Origin: Glaciozyma antarctica PI12
Lineage: Eukaryota > Basidiomycota > Microbotryomycetes > Kriegeriales > Camptobasidiaceae
Direction: 5' to 3'
Length of the DNA: 64,000 nt
Assembly (NCBI GenBank): GCA_002917775.1
Contig: KZ627148.1
Location: forward strand, 1,934,061-1,998,060
In this document: positions 45,266 to 57,600 of the stretch, in pieces
Numbering within the stretch: position 1 is the stretch's first letter
How the letters are laid out: each line of letters opens with the position of its first letter
Notes under the pieces: model-generated
What the model saw: only the letters and a program-made list of their open reading frames with translations
Databases searched by the model: none
Told to the model about the DNA's origin: nothing
Position numbers and translations under genes: made by a program

Positions 45266-46550
45266 ATGAGCGCCCACTCGACCGTCCGTTCCTATCCCTA
45301 CAAGACAACGCCAGGAGGCTTCGACCTCTCCCTAGACGTTTACTTGCCGGACGAGACCAAGTTCGGAGTCGTAGCAGCTCTAGCCCTGCAGCTCGCGAAA
45401 GGGAAGGCACTCGAGGACGTCTCGCACGCTCTGCCCGTTCTGTTGTTCTTCCACGGAGGAGGACTGGTATCAGGGAATCGTGCTAAGAATGCGTGGTTTC
45501 CGTACTGGCTTCTCAGTGAGTCCGGAGAAGGAGCGCGGCGGAGGAGGCGAGCTGATTCCAGTCTTGTTCGCCAGAGGACACGCTCGACGCAGGATTCTGT
45601 TTCATTTCAGCCGACTACACGCTCCTTAGTCCACAGAAGTGAGTAGGTATGTTCCCGATAAGCTGCTTCTGACCCTCTCCCTCGCTCCAGCGGCCATTCC
45701 CTCGTCGAAGACGCAAAGGACTGCATCACATTCATTGCGACGACGCTGAACGACAAGCTTGGGCTTACAACGTCGCACTTGACGGATCCTGCTCGAATCG
45801 TCGTAGCTGGATGTTCCGCTGGTGGCTGGATGGCGAGCATGTGAGCTCTTCTCCTCCTCGTCCAGATTCAAAAGCTGATCGCACGATCACGACTTCGTAG
45901 GTGCGCTCTCCACGCCACGCCAAAGCCCAAAGCTATCCTCGCCATCTACAGTTTAGGCTGCAAGTACATCCTCGACTCTCACGTCGCGGCAACAAGCGTA
46001 CGTTCGTTCTCGCTCCACCAACCTCCCGCTCACCTCCGCACAGGAACCCATCTCCGACTTCCCCCACCTCCGTACCAAACAGCACCTCCACCTCCTCAAC
46101 AGCCCCTCCACCTCTCTCCGCATCCTTTCCACCAGCCTCGACGCCACGAAAGAACCTCGCGTCTCGTACCCTTTCTGGCTTCTACAACAAGGCCTCTTCC
46201 TCGACGTTCTCACTGGCCAGACGGGGCTCAGCGCCGCTCTCGCCCTGCTGGGACCCTCGCAGCGCGCAGCAGCGATTCCAGAAGACGCACGATCGCTGTT
46301 CCCTCATCTTGCGGTGGACGAATCGTGGCCTCCGACATACTTGATTCATGGGAGTGCTGACACGGCGGTCCCGGTCTCCGAGTCGCGCGAGATGGCGGAG
46401 CTGTTGAGGAGCAAAGGCGTGCCGTACGAGCTGGTTGAGGTGGAGGGAGCGGGGCATGGGTTCGATAAAGTCGCCGAGTCGAGGGAGACTGGAGGGTTGG
46501 AGGGAGCGGTGCCGTTCCTTCTGAAGCATGCGCCGCAAGCGAAGAGGTAA
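45266..46550 (+). CDS. Alpha/beta-hydrolase of the HSL-like esterase/lipase type
   Basis: Five or so exons from the ATG at 45266 (MSAHSTVRSYPYKTTPGG). The oxyanion motif HGGGLVSG, the nucleophile elbow GCSAGG, the acid in HGSADTAVP and the base in GAGHGF are all present and in the right order, so the catalytic triad Ser-Asp-His looks complete. HGGG plus GxSxG places it in the hormone-sensitive-lipase-like (alpha/beta-hydrolase fold 3) group. These act on short or medium acyl esters or other small carboxyl esters. No signal peptide is seen, so it is probably cytosolic. It ends at 46550, only about 77 bases from the convergent hexokinase stop. Natural substrate unknown. Confidence 0.88.
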
Positions 46551-46627
46551 GAGCTCATAAACGAGCAGCGAGAGAGCAGCGAGAGACAGTGAACGTTGCT
46601 TCCAAAATGAATATTGTCTCAAGGATT

Positions 46628-48571
46628 CTACTTCGACGACTCCCCCTGCTTCTTCGAAGCCTGCGCGCACAAAGCAGCTACGAGAACCGAAAGTGCATCA
46701 GCGACCGCTCCCCGACGCACGAAACACCCAAAGCAACTCACCTCCAACCCCACTCCCATCCTTCGCCAACCCAATCTCAATCCTCTTCTCCACCTCACTC
46801 CCCAGCAGCTCCCTCAACGCATCCCTAATCCTGCTCTCGAACCTCGGGTAAAACTCGACCAGGCTCCCATCCAACCCAAACCGCACCATCTCATCACTCT
46901 TATCTCCCCCCGTCTGACGCACGACGGCCGCCAGCGCACAAGCACTAAGTCGGCAACCGCGAGTTCCGACAATTTCGGAAACGCGCGCGACGGCGAGGCA
47001 GTCGGCGTCGGTCACGACGGAGGGGTCGACGCCGAGGTCTTCGACGATGGCTTTCCGAATGTGCTCGATCGGGGAACTGGCGGCGGGGGTGTTGGGGACT
47101 GAGAAGGCTTCGAGGGCGGACATGACTGCGTCGGATGTGGAATTAGTGAGGAGCACGGGAGGGGAGGGGGAGTGACGCACTGGCAGTGTCCAGGCCGTAG
47201 TGGGCGTTTAGAGAGCCTGAGGAAAATCCCTGGAAGATGACCTGCATGTCGACGAGGTGGATGATCACGTTTCGAGTGATCTCACCAAGGTCTGTGGAAA
47301 GCAAGCTTAGCGTAGCGTCCAACAGCAGCGACGAGGAGCGCGCGTACACATTCCGGAAATCATCTGCGAAGGCGAATGAGCGTCTGCTGCTGCGAGAACG
47401 ACTGGGGAAGGAACGCACCTTCTCGAAAGCCTGCTTCCGGGGGTTGATAGAGATGCGATCCACGCGGTTATCGAAGATCGTGAACGGCATAACCTTGCGC
47501 TCGTTATCAAACGCTCCCCCTGCGAAACCCATAATCAACTCCCGCTCCCACCGCGCTTTCTCTACTCGGCAGTACTCACACTCGGTGTTGACAACCATCT
47601 CCTCGTCCGTCTCTCCAGGCTTCATCTTGGTGATCTTGCTGAGCTTCTCGACGTACGCGCCATTCGTTCCCGTGCCGAAGATACCTCCGCAGAGGCACGA
47701 TCCTCCCTCGTACGCGCGCGCCATGAGAGTTCCGCAAGTATCGTTCACGAGAGCCGAGCAGCGAACTGAGAGAATGCAGGCGTCAGCTACTGAAGCGCGG
47801 CGTAGGAGAGTAGGGGAACGCACCGTGGATGTGCTTCCGGTCGAAAGCGTCTTGGAGAAGCTGAACAATGTCCTTTCCGATAGCGTTCTTGCACTCGAAG
47901 CCCTGCGTTCCGCAGTCCATCAGCAAGCTGATCTACGAAGCAGCTCAAGGAAAGACGCACCTTGGTCCAGTTGATGAGCGTTCCCGCCGCCAACGCCGTC
48001 TGAAGGACAGGGAAGCTGAACGTGAAGCCAAGGTGAAGCTTGAAGCTCCTCGTCCGCCGAGGTTCCAATCTCGGTGAGGAAGTGGTCGACCGAGTTGGCG
48101 ATGTAGTCGAACAAGCCCGTGACTTCTCCCATCTTGAGCGTATCCGAGACCTTGTACTTTTGCTGCTTCATCGTCCACTTGTGGTCTCCAAGGAGCGTCA
48201 CTTCGCAGACGCGGAGGTTGGTTCCTCCGAGGTCAAGAGCGAGGAACGTTCCCGTCTCGGAGCCGGAGGGGATGTGCTGGACGTAGGTGGGGATCATAGG
48301 CCTGCGTGACGGCGCGCATCAGCTCTCCCGTCCCCTCCCTCCCTGTGCTAAGCACGACTCACACGAACGTATCCCTCGTCTCATCCGTCACCTCCTCCGC
48401 CAATCCCTTCCCAAACTCCCACATGAACTGGTCCACAATCTCCTGCAGCTTGGCGGTGGGAAGATCGAACTGGGTCTCGACATCGCGAAGGGCTGCGAGA
48501 GTCGCTTCGGGGAAGTCGACGAGGGAGGTCTGGAGAGGGAGGAGGTAGGGAGGGGATTGGTAGGCCGGCAT
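46628..48571 (-). CDS. HXK: Hexokinase
   Basis: Starts at the ATG at 48571 (MPAYQSPPYLLPLQ). Motifs in order: the ATP phosphate-1 loop LALDLGGTNLRV, the sugar-binding segment LHLGFTFSFP, the catalytic Asp in LVNDTCGTLMA, GTGTNGAY, and the C-terminal adenosine motif IGLAKDGSGVG. It ends KKQGESSK at 46628. It phosphorylates glucose and other hexoses at C6, the first step of glycolysis, in the cytosol. Fungal hexokinases often also act in glucose repression. The exon 48301-47961 is one base longer than its phases allow, near 48040-48047 between DEEL and KLHLGFTF. In a gene this important, that is best read as an assembly error. Confidence 0.93.
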
Positions 48572-49215
48572 TGGTGCGGTGCAGATCTGGTGTACAGCGA
48601 GATGGATCAGCTACGCGGCGCTTTCGAGAGGCTTGAGAGGTGTTGAGCAGCTTGCTGAGAGTGTACTACTGCCTCCTGTGGCTTGAAGCCAGTCGTGAGC
48701 CCTCTCAGCACCGCTCGACAGCAACCTCGGCGTCGGGCATGACCAACGTCGGAGAGCTTCTTCCCCCCCCCCCTCGCTCAGCGCAGAAGCTCCACGCCCG
48801 TCGCTACCACCGCCGTTTGAGCACCTGCAGAGAGACTTGAACTCACGAGCTGATTCCGAACGAGTGGAGAAGAGGTCCAAGAGGGAGAGGAATGAGTTTA
48901 TCGATTAGAGCCCGGTGACGTCGCGAGGAGAGCAAAGTTGTGCGAAGGAGAGCGGTTGTCGAGGCGGCTGGGGCTTGGAGAGGAGGAGCTGACTTCTGAC
49001 TCCGTGTGAAGGAGTTGGAAGAGATGAGAGAGAGAGAGAGAGACGACAAGCGACAAGTCCGCACAAAGGCCCCGCCTTGCCCTGGTTTCAACTCCAGAAA
49101 GCCATGGATTGCATAGTCTATGCGAATAGAGGACGTGCGAAGGAGAAGGAGAGGGAGTCGTCCGGTACAAAATGCGTGCGTAACGAAGTTGAGCGAGCGG
49201 GAGGAGGGGGTATAT
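48572..49215. promoter_or_regulatory. Hexokinase upstream region
   Basis: About 640 bases between the hexokinase start and the end of the tandem kinase gene. It includes a (GA)9 run at 49025-49042. It should contain the hexokinase promoter. No individual site named. Confidence 0.5.
49025..49042. repeat. (GA)9 simple repeat
   Basis: Perfect GA dinucleotide run upstream of the hexokinase gene. Confidence 0.85.
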
Positions 49216-51731
49216 CTATCGTGAACCAGAGGCGTCGAAGGGACTATCAGCGGTGGGCTGCGAGGGAGTCGCGTGAGAAAGTGGACAGCGAGGGTGAAGA
49301 GAGCACGCACCCAGGGTTCGTAGGCTACTTGGGCTTCGAGATCCAAGCTCTTCGAATCGCGAATCGACCTAAAGTTGACCGTGTCCAAGCCCGTCCTACC
49401 CGCACTGTGTCGTTAGTACAGCCCACATGCTCAGCGAGGAAGGAACGCACGAAGCAGCAGGAATAATGGGAGGTTTCTGATGCCGCAAGAGCCCCCAGTT
49501 GATGCTCGCGAACCACTTGTGCTGCTTGACCTCGCTCGCGCCCGACTGGCTTCCAAGCCGCTTGTGCTCGTCCTTGATGAGGAGCTTCTTAATGACGCTC
49601 TTGCAGACCGTCGTGGTGGCCGGGTGGTCGGGGAAGGTGACCTCGTTCCGAAGGATGTTGCTGAACGTCGCGTGCCGGTTCGCGCCTTTGAACGGAGTGC
49701 AGCCGCCGTAGAGCATCTCGTAGACGAGAATTCCAAACGTCCACCTGCGCTACAGTATCAGCATCTTCGTCCTCGTGGCGAGCTGCGGAAGAACGCACCA
49801 GTCGACAGCCGAAGAGTGACCGCAGCCCTTGACAATCTCGGGCGCGATGTACTCCTCCGTCCCGACGAACGAGTTGGTACGAAAGTCGGCGATGCACACC
49901 TTCGTATCGACGAGAGGAGCACCATTGGGCGTCATGTGCTTGATCCCAGGCGGTGCGCCACCGGCTTCGGACTGCTTCGAGAGGTCAAAGTCGGAGAGCA
50001 TGATGTGGCCGGTTTGGTGAAGAAGAATGTCTGCGCCGTATCGAATCAGCAGGAGCTCACGGTCAAGTACAGAGAGAAGACGCACTCTCGGGCTTGAGGT
50101 CGCGATAGATGAAGCCCATGAGGTGAAGGTACTCGAGCGCGGCGAGGACTTCGGCGGCGTAGAACTTGGCGTCGTCCTCGGGTAGGCATTTGCCTGGCCG
50201 CGTTTGCAAAGCGCGGAAGAACTCTCCGCCCATACAGTATTCCATGCCTATCGAATCGTCAGAACGAGTCGGTTCGTCGCTGCGAATACGAACTCACAAA
50301 GGTAGAGGTAATCGTCGGACTGAAACGAGTGATACAGCGTAACGATGAAAGGATGGTTCGACCCAGCGAGGATTTCCTGCGTCGCAAACAGAATCAGCTC
50401 CCTCCCTCATCGCAACTCAACGCGCACAACGCACCTGCTCCGCCAAAGCCCTCTTGATCTTGTTCCGCTTGATCATCTCCTTCTTCGACAGGACCTTCAT
50501 CGCAAACAGCTTCTCCGTCTTCTTCTCCCGCACCAAATACACTTTGCCGACATCTCCCTTGACCTTGAGGAAGCTTGACCTTGTGGAAGCTGCTCGGACC
50601 AATCTCGACGCTTCGAACCCTGATCGAGCTGGACGAGTACGTTCTTCGAAACGCCACGCGTGGCGACCCGTTAGGGCCGACGATCGAAGGGTCGGAGGGA
50701 GGGGCGAGGGAGGTAGAGCCGGGGATGAGGAAAGCGGGGGAGAATGAGGGGGAAGGGGGGATGGCGGTGTTGGACCTCGAGCGGGAGGGCGAAGCGTTGC
50801 GGGAGAAGCGAGGGGCACCGGACGACCGCCCGGAGCCCGAGGACGACTTGTTGGCGTCCGAGAGGGAGGATTTGGACGTCTTGCCGTTCGAAGAGGGCGG
50901 CGCCGTGCTGCCGAACGAGACGCCCGAGTCGTGAAGGTCGCCCACGGGGATCGTGCCGACTGGGAGTGGAGGGACGGCGTTGGAGGAGGAAGGTGATAGG
51001 TAGCCGTTTTTTGAGGAAGACGAGGTGGAGGAGGAGAATAGGGAGCCGTTGAAGAGAGCCCTCGTGTTGGGGGCTGACGCGACGCGGCGAAGGAAGCGCG
51101 AAGCCGACGAGACGGAGGGAGTGGGAGTGCTGGCGTGCGAGGAGGGGATCCGGAAATTCGACTGGGTGGGTCCAGCGGTAACGGGAGGAGCGCTCCCTTG
51201 ACGTGCCGAGGTGGTCGCCCTGTGGTGTTTATCCGCCTTGCTACCCTTGGAGGGAGACCTCGACGACAGCGACCGCTGGTTCTCCTTGCCCTCTCCTCCA
51301 CTCCACCCCTTGCCACTCCCAGCTGGACTGCTTATCCCTCCTCCCTGCCCAAACTCGCTTGGTCCCGCTGACCCAGCACCTGCTGCTGCGGCCCCGTGCG
51401 AGAAGTACTCCTCCGGCGCCGCCGACAACTCGCCTGCCCCAGGCGATACCGTCCCGTTCTGCCCTGGTAGTGACTGCGTTGATGTTGCTTCGAGGCGTTC
51501 GGCGAGGGCTGGGGAGAAGAGGTCCGGCGAGTCGAAGGCGGCGGACGAGCTAGTGGACGGTGACGGTCGACCGACAGTTGAGCTCTTGCGGGAGAGGCTC
51601 CGGATGACCTTCTTGGTCCAGGAAGTTGACGGCGTGGGCGGGAGGGGGACTCGGCTGATTGAGGATGGGAGGGAAGGTGACGGGGGTAGAAGGGTTGGTG
51701 AGCTGAGGGGCGAGTCTGAGATCTGCGGCAT
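49216..51731 (-). CDS. AGC-family protein kinase, Fpk1/NRC-2 type
   Basis: A Ser-rich N-terminal half of about 400 residues with basic phosphorylation-like motifs precedes the kinase domain. Its motifs are [14 protein letters not shown] (Gly loop), [11 protein letters not shown] (catalytic Lys), [23 protein letters not shown] (catalytic loop), [10 protein letters not shown] (DFD in place of DFG, as in this family), [12 protein letters not shown] with a long activation insert, and [13 protein letters not shown]. This pattern is that of yeast Fpk1 and Neurospora NRC-2, which phosphorylate phospholipid flippases and control polarity. The start at 51731 is the first ATG in frame; an upstream non-ATG extension is open. 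The exon 51731-50435 is one base too long, near 50578. The extreme C-terminus (last exon to about 49216) is uncertain. Confidence 0.87.
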
Positions 51732-52088
51732 TGCAGCGCCGTGGTCTTGCGCGAGTTGTGCTCTGCGTATGCTTCTGGATAGTACGACCGAGGAGAGAGT
51801 GGAGGATGCAGAGAGAGAGGTGAAGTCGACGTTCACTCAGCCTGTCAGGAGCTCGAGGCCCACCCCACCTGCGAGTTGATTGGGTCGCTCGCTGTTCTTC
51901 TCTCAACTCAACTTTCTTTCTCCCTTCCTGGAGCACGGCGCACTGGAAATGTACTGGCGGATGGGGAAGTAGGCTGCAATCTCGAGCGGCGTTGAGCAAA
52001 GTTATCGAACTGTCCTTCTCCGCGGCGTCTCTCAAACTTGCGTCTTTTTTTTGGGGGTCCTTCCAACTTGAACGAATGAACTCAGGAC
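51732..52088. promoter_or_regulatory. Upstream region of the Fpk1-type kinase gene
   Basis: About 360 bases between the kinase start and the 3' end of the photolyase gene. It probably holds the kinase promoter and perhaps an untranslated leader. No defined site seen. Confidence 0.4.
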
Positions 52089-54471
52089 TCAGGACTTCTT
52101 TGCAAAGCTAAGCTTGGGCTGCTTCTTATCCGCTTTGGCGAGAGGAGTCGCTTTGCGCTTCCCAGCCTTGGATTCCTCCTCCTCGGGTTCCGCGTCGCCA
52201 GCGAGGAACGAATCGATGTACTCGTCCGCCGTGCCGTTCAAGACTCGGGGATCGTCGCCTGCGAGTACACTTTCATGAGCAGAAATTCGGTGAGAAGGGT
52301 GTGAAGCGAGCGTACCGCGGAGCTTGGCGGCGTAGGCGGCTTTGAGCTTGCGCATCGCTGCTTCCTTGCCGACCTTCTCGTCGGTGATCCTCTGCGAACC
52401 CCACGATCAGCTTCGCATCGACGAGATGAAGAACCAGCCGTACCTCGGGGTAGTTGACTCCAAGAGTGACGCCAGCCTTTGCGAGCGTGGCTTTCGGCGC
52501 CTTCCAAGGCTCGTAGATGAACTTGTCGGGGAGATCCTTGAGCTCAGGGCAGAAATGGCGAATGAGGGCGCCGCTCGAATCAGACTTCTGGCCGAACGTC
52601 GCTGGAGAGTAGACGCGGTAGTACTGGTGGAAGAATGCCGAAGCCGAGAGCCACATCCTGCGGCGAGCGAGGTTAGTGGGATCTTGCGAAGCGAGCTTTG
52701 AGCGAGATGAAGTACCAGTTGCCAGCGTTCAGGGCGGGATCCCAGTCAACCAAGTACTGATCGAAGACGTCTGCTCCCTGTAAGATCTCGGTCAGCGCGA
52801 GTCGCGTATCGAAAGCTGGAGAGGAACGCACTCGCTCCCAAGAGACGTAAAGCTGTCCTCGAGTCAAAAAGCACGCGACCGAGTGGCGACCGAGATGGTG
52901 GAGCCAGCCGTTCTTGCGAAGCTGTCGCATCAGAGCATCCTGCGCAACATCGTCAGCAACCAGGCTCGACAATCCTGAAGACCGCTCACGATCCAAGGGA
53001 ACCCCGTCCTCCCCTCCTTCCAAGCCTGCAATCGCTCCCACGCCTCCGGCTCCTCCCTCTTCCAAATCTTCCAAACATCGCAGAAATCTTCAACATGTTC
53101 CCCTCCGGATCGTACCGCGTCTGCAAATCCCAGCTGATGTACCGACTCAAGCCGTTCCCGCGGATTCGGTTGAAGTGCGGCGTGGCGAACTGGTTCGCGT
53201 GGAAGAACTCGCGCCAGAGGAGTTGACCGATGAGAGATTCGGGAGGCGAAGAGGGAGATTTGGCGGAGGCGTTGATGGCGAGGACGCGGTGGTAGAAAGT
53301 CCGAGGGGAGAGAGTGCCGAATTTGAGATGAGGGGAGAGCTTCGTCGCTGAAAGAACAAGATTAGCAACCTCGTGTCTGTGAGAAAGGTGGAAAGACTCA
53401 CTGCTCGCTGGCTCGAACGCCGCCGGCGACGTCTTGGGCTTTTCAAACTCCGCCACACGCTTCTCATCCTTCACAAACGCCTCAAACACCTCCAAAGCCC
53501 TCGTCTCCTAACATCCGCTAACATCTCCCAGCTCGACCATTCCCAGCTCCTCCATCGTCGGCACCGCAAAATCCCCCTTCGGTCCACTAAAGCTCTCATA
53601 ACTCTGATCTCGCTCCGTCGTCCCCGTCTCCCTCGACGCCTTATTCACGTCCTTCTTGCGCCACTCCTCGACCGAATGATCACTGCGATCCCATCCAGGA
53701 AGATCGAGCTTTCCAGGATTGGGGATCGACGAGGGAGGAGGGATCGGGAGGGCAGGTTTCGGGAGAGCGGCGAGAGTCTTGAGAAAGGCGCCGTACGAGG
53801 TCGGTCGAGCGCCCTTGTTCTTCTCCAGAATCACCGAGCTGTCGTAGAGGGTGTGCCCGAGGACGGAGTGGACTTTGACGCCGGCGTTCGTCGCGAGTTC
53901 GGTGATGACTTGGTCGCGTTCGAGCGTGTAGGGATCGTCGTCCTTCTCCCTGGCAGAATGATCAGCTGAAGCCAGGTTCGGAAGATGGTGAGGACGTACC
54001 ATACGATATCGGTGATCCCCCATTCGGTCCACAGAGCTGGAAGGAGCGTCGCCGGAGGTCCACGAACGACGAACAGGCGGGACTTGGAGTTGAGCTTGGT
54101 GATGCTCTCCGAAACGTCTTGCATCGAATCGAGCCTTCCCAAAGTACTTTAGCACACGAAAGCAGAGCGAGAGAAGGCTGGGACCAACAGGAACTGCCAC
54201 CGATTGGCTCCTACGGCCTGCTCGTAAACATAGTGAGGACTGCGCGAGGTCAGTTCGGTTCCTTCGCTCGCGATCGCACCGGAAATGAACTCACTCCCAG
54301 CACCAGATGGGGTAGAACGCGGTCGGCTTGAGACTGAGAGCGAGCGCAAGGGCGGGAGAGTCTGAGGAGACGATCGGCGGGTCAGCTGCGTTCTCCTTCG
54401 TTGGCTGAGAGCCCCGCCTCACCCGTGAGACGCAGATCGGTCCTGAACCAGTAGAGCACCTTCCTTGACAT
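52089..54471 (-). CDS. (6-4) photolyase / animal-type cryptochrome
   Basis: The ATG at 54471 begins MSRKVLYWFRTDLRL, the antenna-domain start. Following exons give YPIWCWDPHYVYEQ, GANRWQFLLDSMQDV and LFVVRGPP. The FAD domain shows TKLSPHLKFGTLSPR, LLWREFFHANQ, WIDALMRQL, WLHHLGRHSVACFLTRG with the two histidines of (6-4) photolyases, then LNAGNWMWLSASAFFHQYY and YEPWKAP. The NAGxWMWL form separates it from CPD class I photolyase. It repairs UV (6-4) photoproducts using blue light; a cryptochrome-like role is possible. The C-terminus is a short Lys-rich tail ending SFAKKS, likely a nuclear signal. The exon 53347-52990 is one base short, near 53080-53090. Confidence 0.88.
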
Positions 54472-54685
54472 GCTGCAGAGATGTGGCGAGAGGAAGAGCT
54501 GGGTGACGGCCGCGATCCAGCGCGCTCTCTCGAATCGCGATCGAAATCAGGCGCGTCGGACCTTCGTAGCGCAGAAGCTCTCCTGGAAAGGACGCCAGCC
54601 GGAAAGCGGTACGGATGCGTGGTTTGCAAAGACTCAACAACAAATACTAAACAAGCGCGAGAAGGAGAGGGGGAGAGGACGGAAC

Positions 54686-57600
54686 TCAGGCGACGAGCTT
54701 CGCTGCCTGCTCGAAAGTCAATACCTCGACCTGCGTTCCTCGTCAGCAAAGCCGTCCCGATACACCGCACAAACCCAAACGACTCACCCCAGGAACAGCC
54801 GCAGCATTCCTAACCTCCTCCTCGGTCCCCACGACGATCCACCTCCGCCTGCACGCCCAAGCCATCAGCGCTCGCTCCTCTCCCATCCCCGACGAAACGA
54901 ACTCACAGCTGGAGGTAGGTACTCCTAAACATCCTCAAAAGCAACTGCAGCTTCTCAACGTTCGCCTCGAGCGCCTTTTGCCGCGACTCGTCCGACTCGA
55001 GGAGTGAGAGCCACAGATGCAGGTCGCTGCGGCCCGTGTTGCCGCACGTATGCGCATCGACCGCGACGGGGAAGTATACGTCCTCCTGCATCGGCGCCTT
55101 TGGGAACGGTTCGAGGAGCGAGAGTTTATGCTGGGTGGCGGCGTCGTGGAACGCGTAGAAGCCTTGGTACCTGCGAAAGGGACGTCAGTGGTGCCTAGCG
55201 CGACGAGCGAGGGACGAACCGAGGGGAATGGAGAAGTTTCGTATGGCCGTCGACGTCCTTGGGGAGAGGAGAAGCGAAGGGACCTCCGTCGGCGTAGAAG
55301 AGACCGGAAGCCCAAGGGTGGAGATCCCGACGGCCGAGAAGGTGCTTGCGCGATGCGAAGGCTTGGTCGACGAGGTCGGAGACTTCGGCTGGACGCTGGA
55401 TGAAGAGGTTGGGAGTGACAGTGATGGCGGCGTCTACAAAATCATGATCAGCTCGTAGCCCGATACGGGAAGCGAGAACGACGTACTGATAGTCCAGAAA
55501 GACTTGAATACGAACTCCTTGCCGACTCCCCCTTCACTCCAGCAGTCTTTCGGCTTCTCGCGCTCCCCAAACAAAACAAACACCGTATCGTCGGCCGCTC
55601 GGAAGTGCTCGAGCTCAGCAAGCTTCCCCATCGGGTACGCGCCAATCTCGTCCCTCTCCGAGACGTGCACGAAGACGGCCTTGACGCTCGGACGCAGGAC
55701 ATCGGACTGCTTGACGCCTTCGATTCCCGAGAGGAGGTACTGCAGCGTCGTGTAGTCTCGAAGCGTGTCCCGTCCTTTCGCGCTGCGAATCGAAGACGTT
55801 GAGCGAGGCGCAGCGCAGGGAGGAAGAAGTACGCACCTGAGCTTGTCCTCCTTCGCAGGAGCAAAGATGTAGCACTCGCGAGGGCCACTCGGACCGTCCT
55901 TCATCGTCGCCTCAAAGTCGAAGAAGTTTTCGAGGATGTTGGGGATGTCGTAGAGGGCGCAGATCTTCGTCTGAAGGTCCGCAGTTCTGTCGAGGTGCGC
56001 CAAACGAGGGTGCTTCTTGAACGTGTCGTAGATGCCGAGCCGGTTTGAAAGGACTGGGCGATTGAGCAGCACGAATCCGTTCGAGACGGTCGTCTTGAGG
56101 ACTCCGTGGTTGAATGGATCGACCTCGGGAGCGGCGCGTTGACCCGTCGAGCCGGTCGAAACGGAGAGGGCCGTCATGCGCTTCGACATCTGCGTCTCCT
56201 GCTCCGAATTGTCGGGAGATTCCGACGCGATGCGGGGCGTGGGTCGGCGAGCAGCGTTCATGGTCGATTTCTTCTTCGGCGCGGGTTCCTGCTTCGGAGC
56301 GACGAGATCTGCCGGGCGCGAGGTCGACTGAGAGGAGGGGTTGGGGGATCGGTTGGAAAGGCGGGGGATCTTGACGTTGTTGATCTTAGATAAGGTGGTC
56401 GCGGCGAGCTTCTGGGAGGTGGATGCGGGGGCAGCCTTGCGAGGTCGTTGGAGGGGTTCGTCGTCGCTGTCAACGTCCATGAACGAATCGCTGCGGCGGG
56501 ATGCGCGACGGGCGGGAGGTGGTCGGCGGGAAGGTGCGACTTGTTTGGAAGAGGCGGCGGAGGTGGAACGGCGAGAGGGGACGGGGGCGAGACGAGCTGG
56601 AGGGGGTGGAGGGTTTGCTCGACGAACTTTGGCGGGCGGAGGGGCGACGACCTGCTCCTCTTCCCAGTCGACGGGCGAAGGAGATCGAGGACGCTTGCCC
56701 GCTTGAGACTCAGGGACGGGAGAACCGTCGTCCGCAAATCCCTCCGACGAGTCGTCCGCAAAGTCGTCCATGCCGGCGAACGCAGGGGAAGGAGCCGCTA
56801 CGGCCGCTCTAGGCGCCGTCGCTCTCACAATAGCACTGCCCCTGTTCACTGCTCCTCCAGCATCCTCAACGAAATCGTCATCGCCCGCAAAGTCCTCGTC
56901 GTCCGCGAAATCGCCTCCCGTCGGTCTGCCGCCAGGATGTAGCTCATGAGGCTCGTTCTCGACAAAGCCTTCGTTCGAAGAAGGTCCATCGACAAAGTTG
57001 TCGTCCCCAGCAGTCGGCCGCTGCTGCTGCCCGCTCTCCTCGTGCGACGAGTCCGACGAGTCCGACGAGTCTGCGAATCCATCGTCCTCCCTCCTGGGCT
57101 CCACGCGCTTCCTCGTTCCACCTCGTCCCTCCCTCACTCCTTCCTCGACATCGTCCGCAAACCCGTCGTCGCAGACCTCGATTTTCGGCTTGACGTCGTC
57201 GTCGTCCGGCGAGCTCACGAGGTTTCCACGAGCGTCGCGACGAGGAGTTGTTTCGGGGACGAGTTGGCGGAGGGCATGCGCCTTTGCGTCTGCGACGTCG
57301 TGAAGGTCTTTAACGTAGTCCGCCACCTGCGAAGGAGTCGGAGGGGATCCAAGGGAAAGGAGCGAATGGAAAGACTCACGTCAAACAGCTGCTGAGCCGA
57401 GTTCTGCGTCGGGCGGCCTTTCGGAGTAGCGGAGCGAAGGTTGGCGGAGACGGAGCGAGACTGCCTCGAAGCCTGTAGGGGCGCGCTCAGCTGCCGGCAC
57501 CAGGCACCTCTGGAGAACCTACTCACCGACGCCTTCCTGTTCGCCTCCCTCGTCTTCAGCCTCTTCTCCTGCACCTTCCTCTTCCTCTTCTTCTCCTCCG

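Noticed and set aside
52089-52130. PIP-box-like QPKLSF at the photolyase C-terminus
   Set aside because: The aromatic pair is missing at the required spacing, so it is more simply a Lys-rich nuclear signal.
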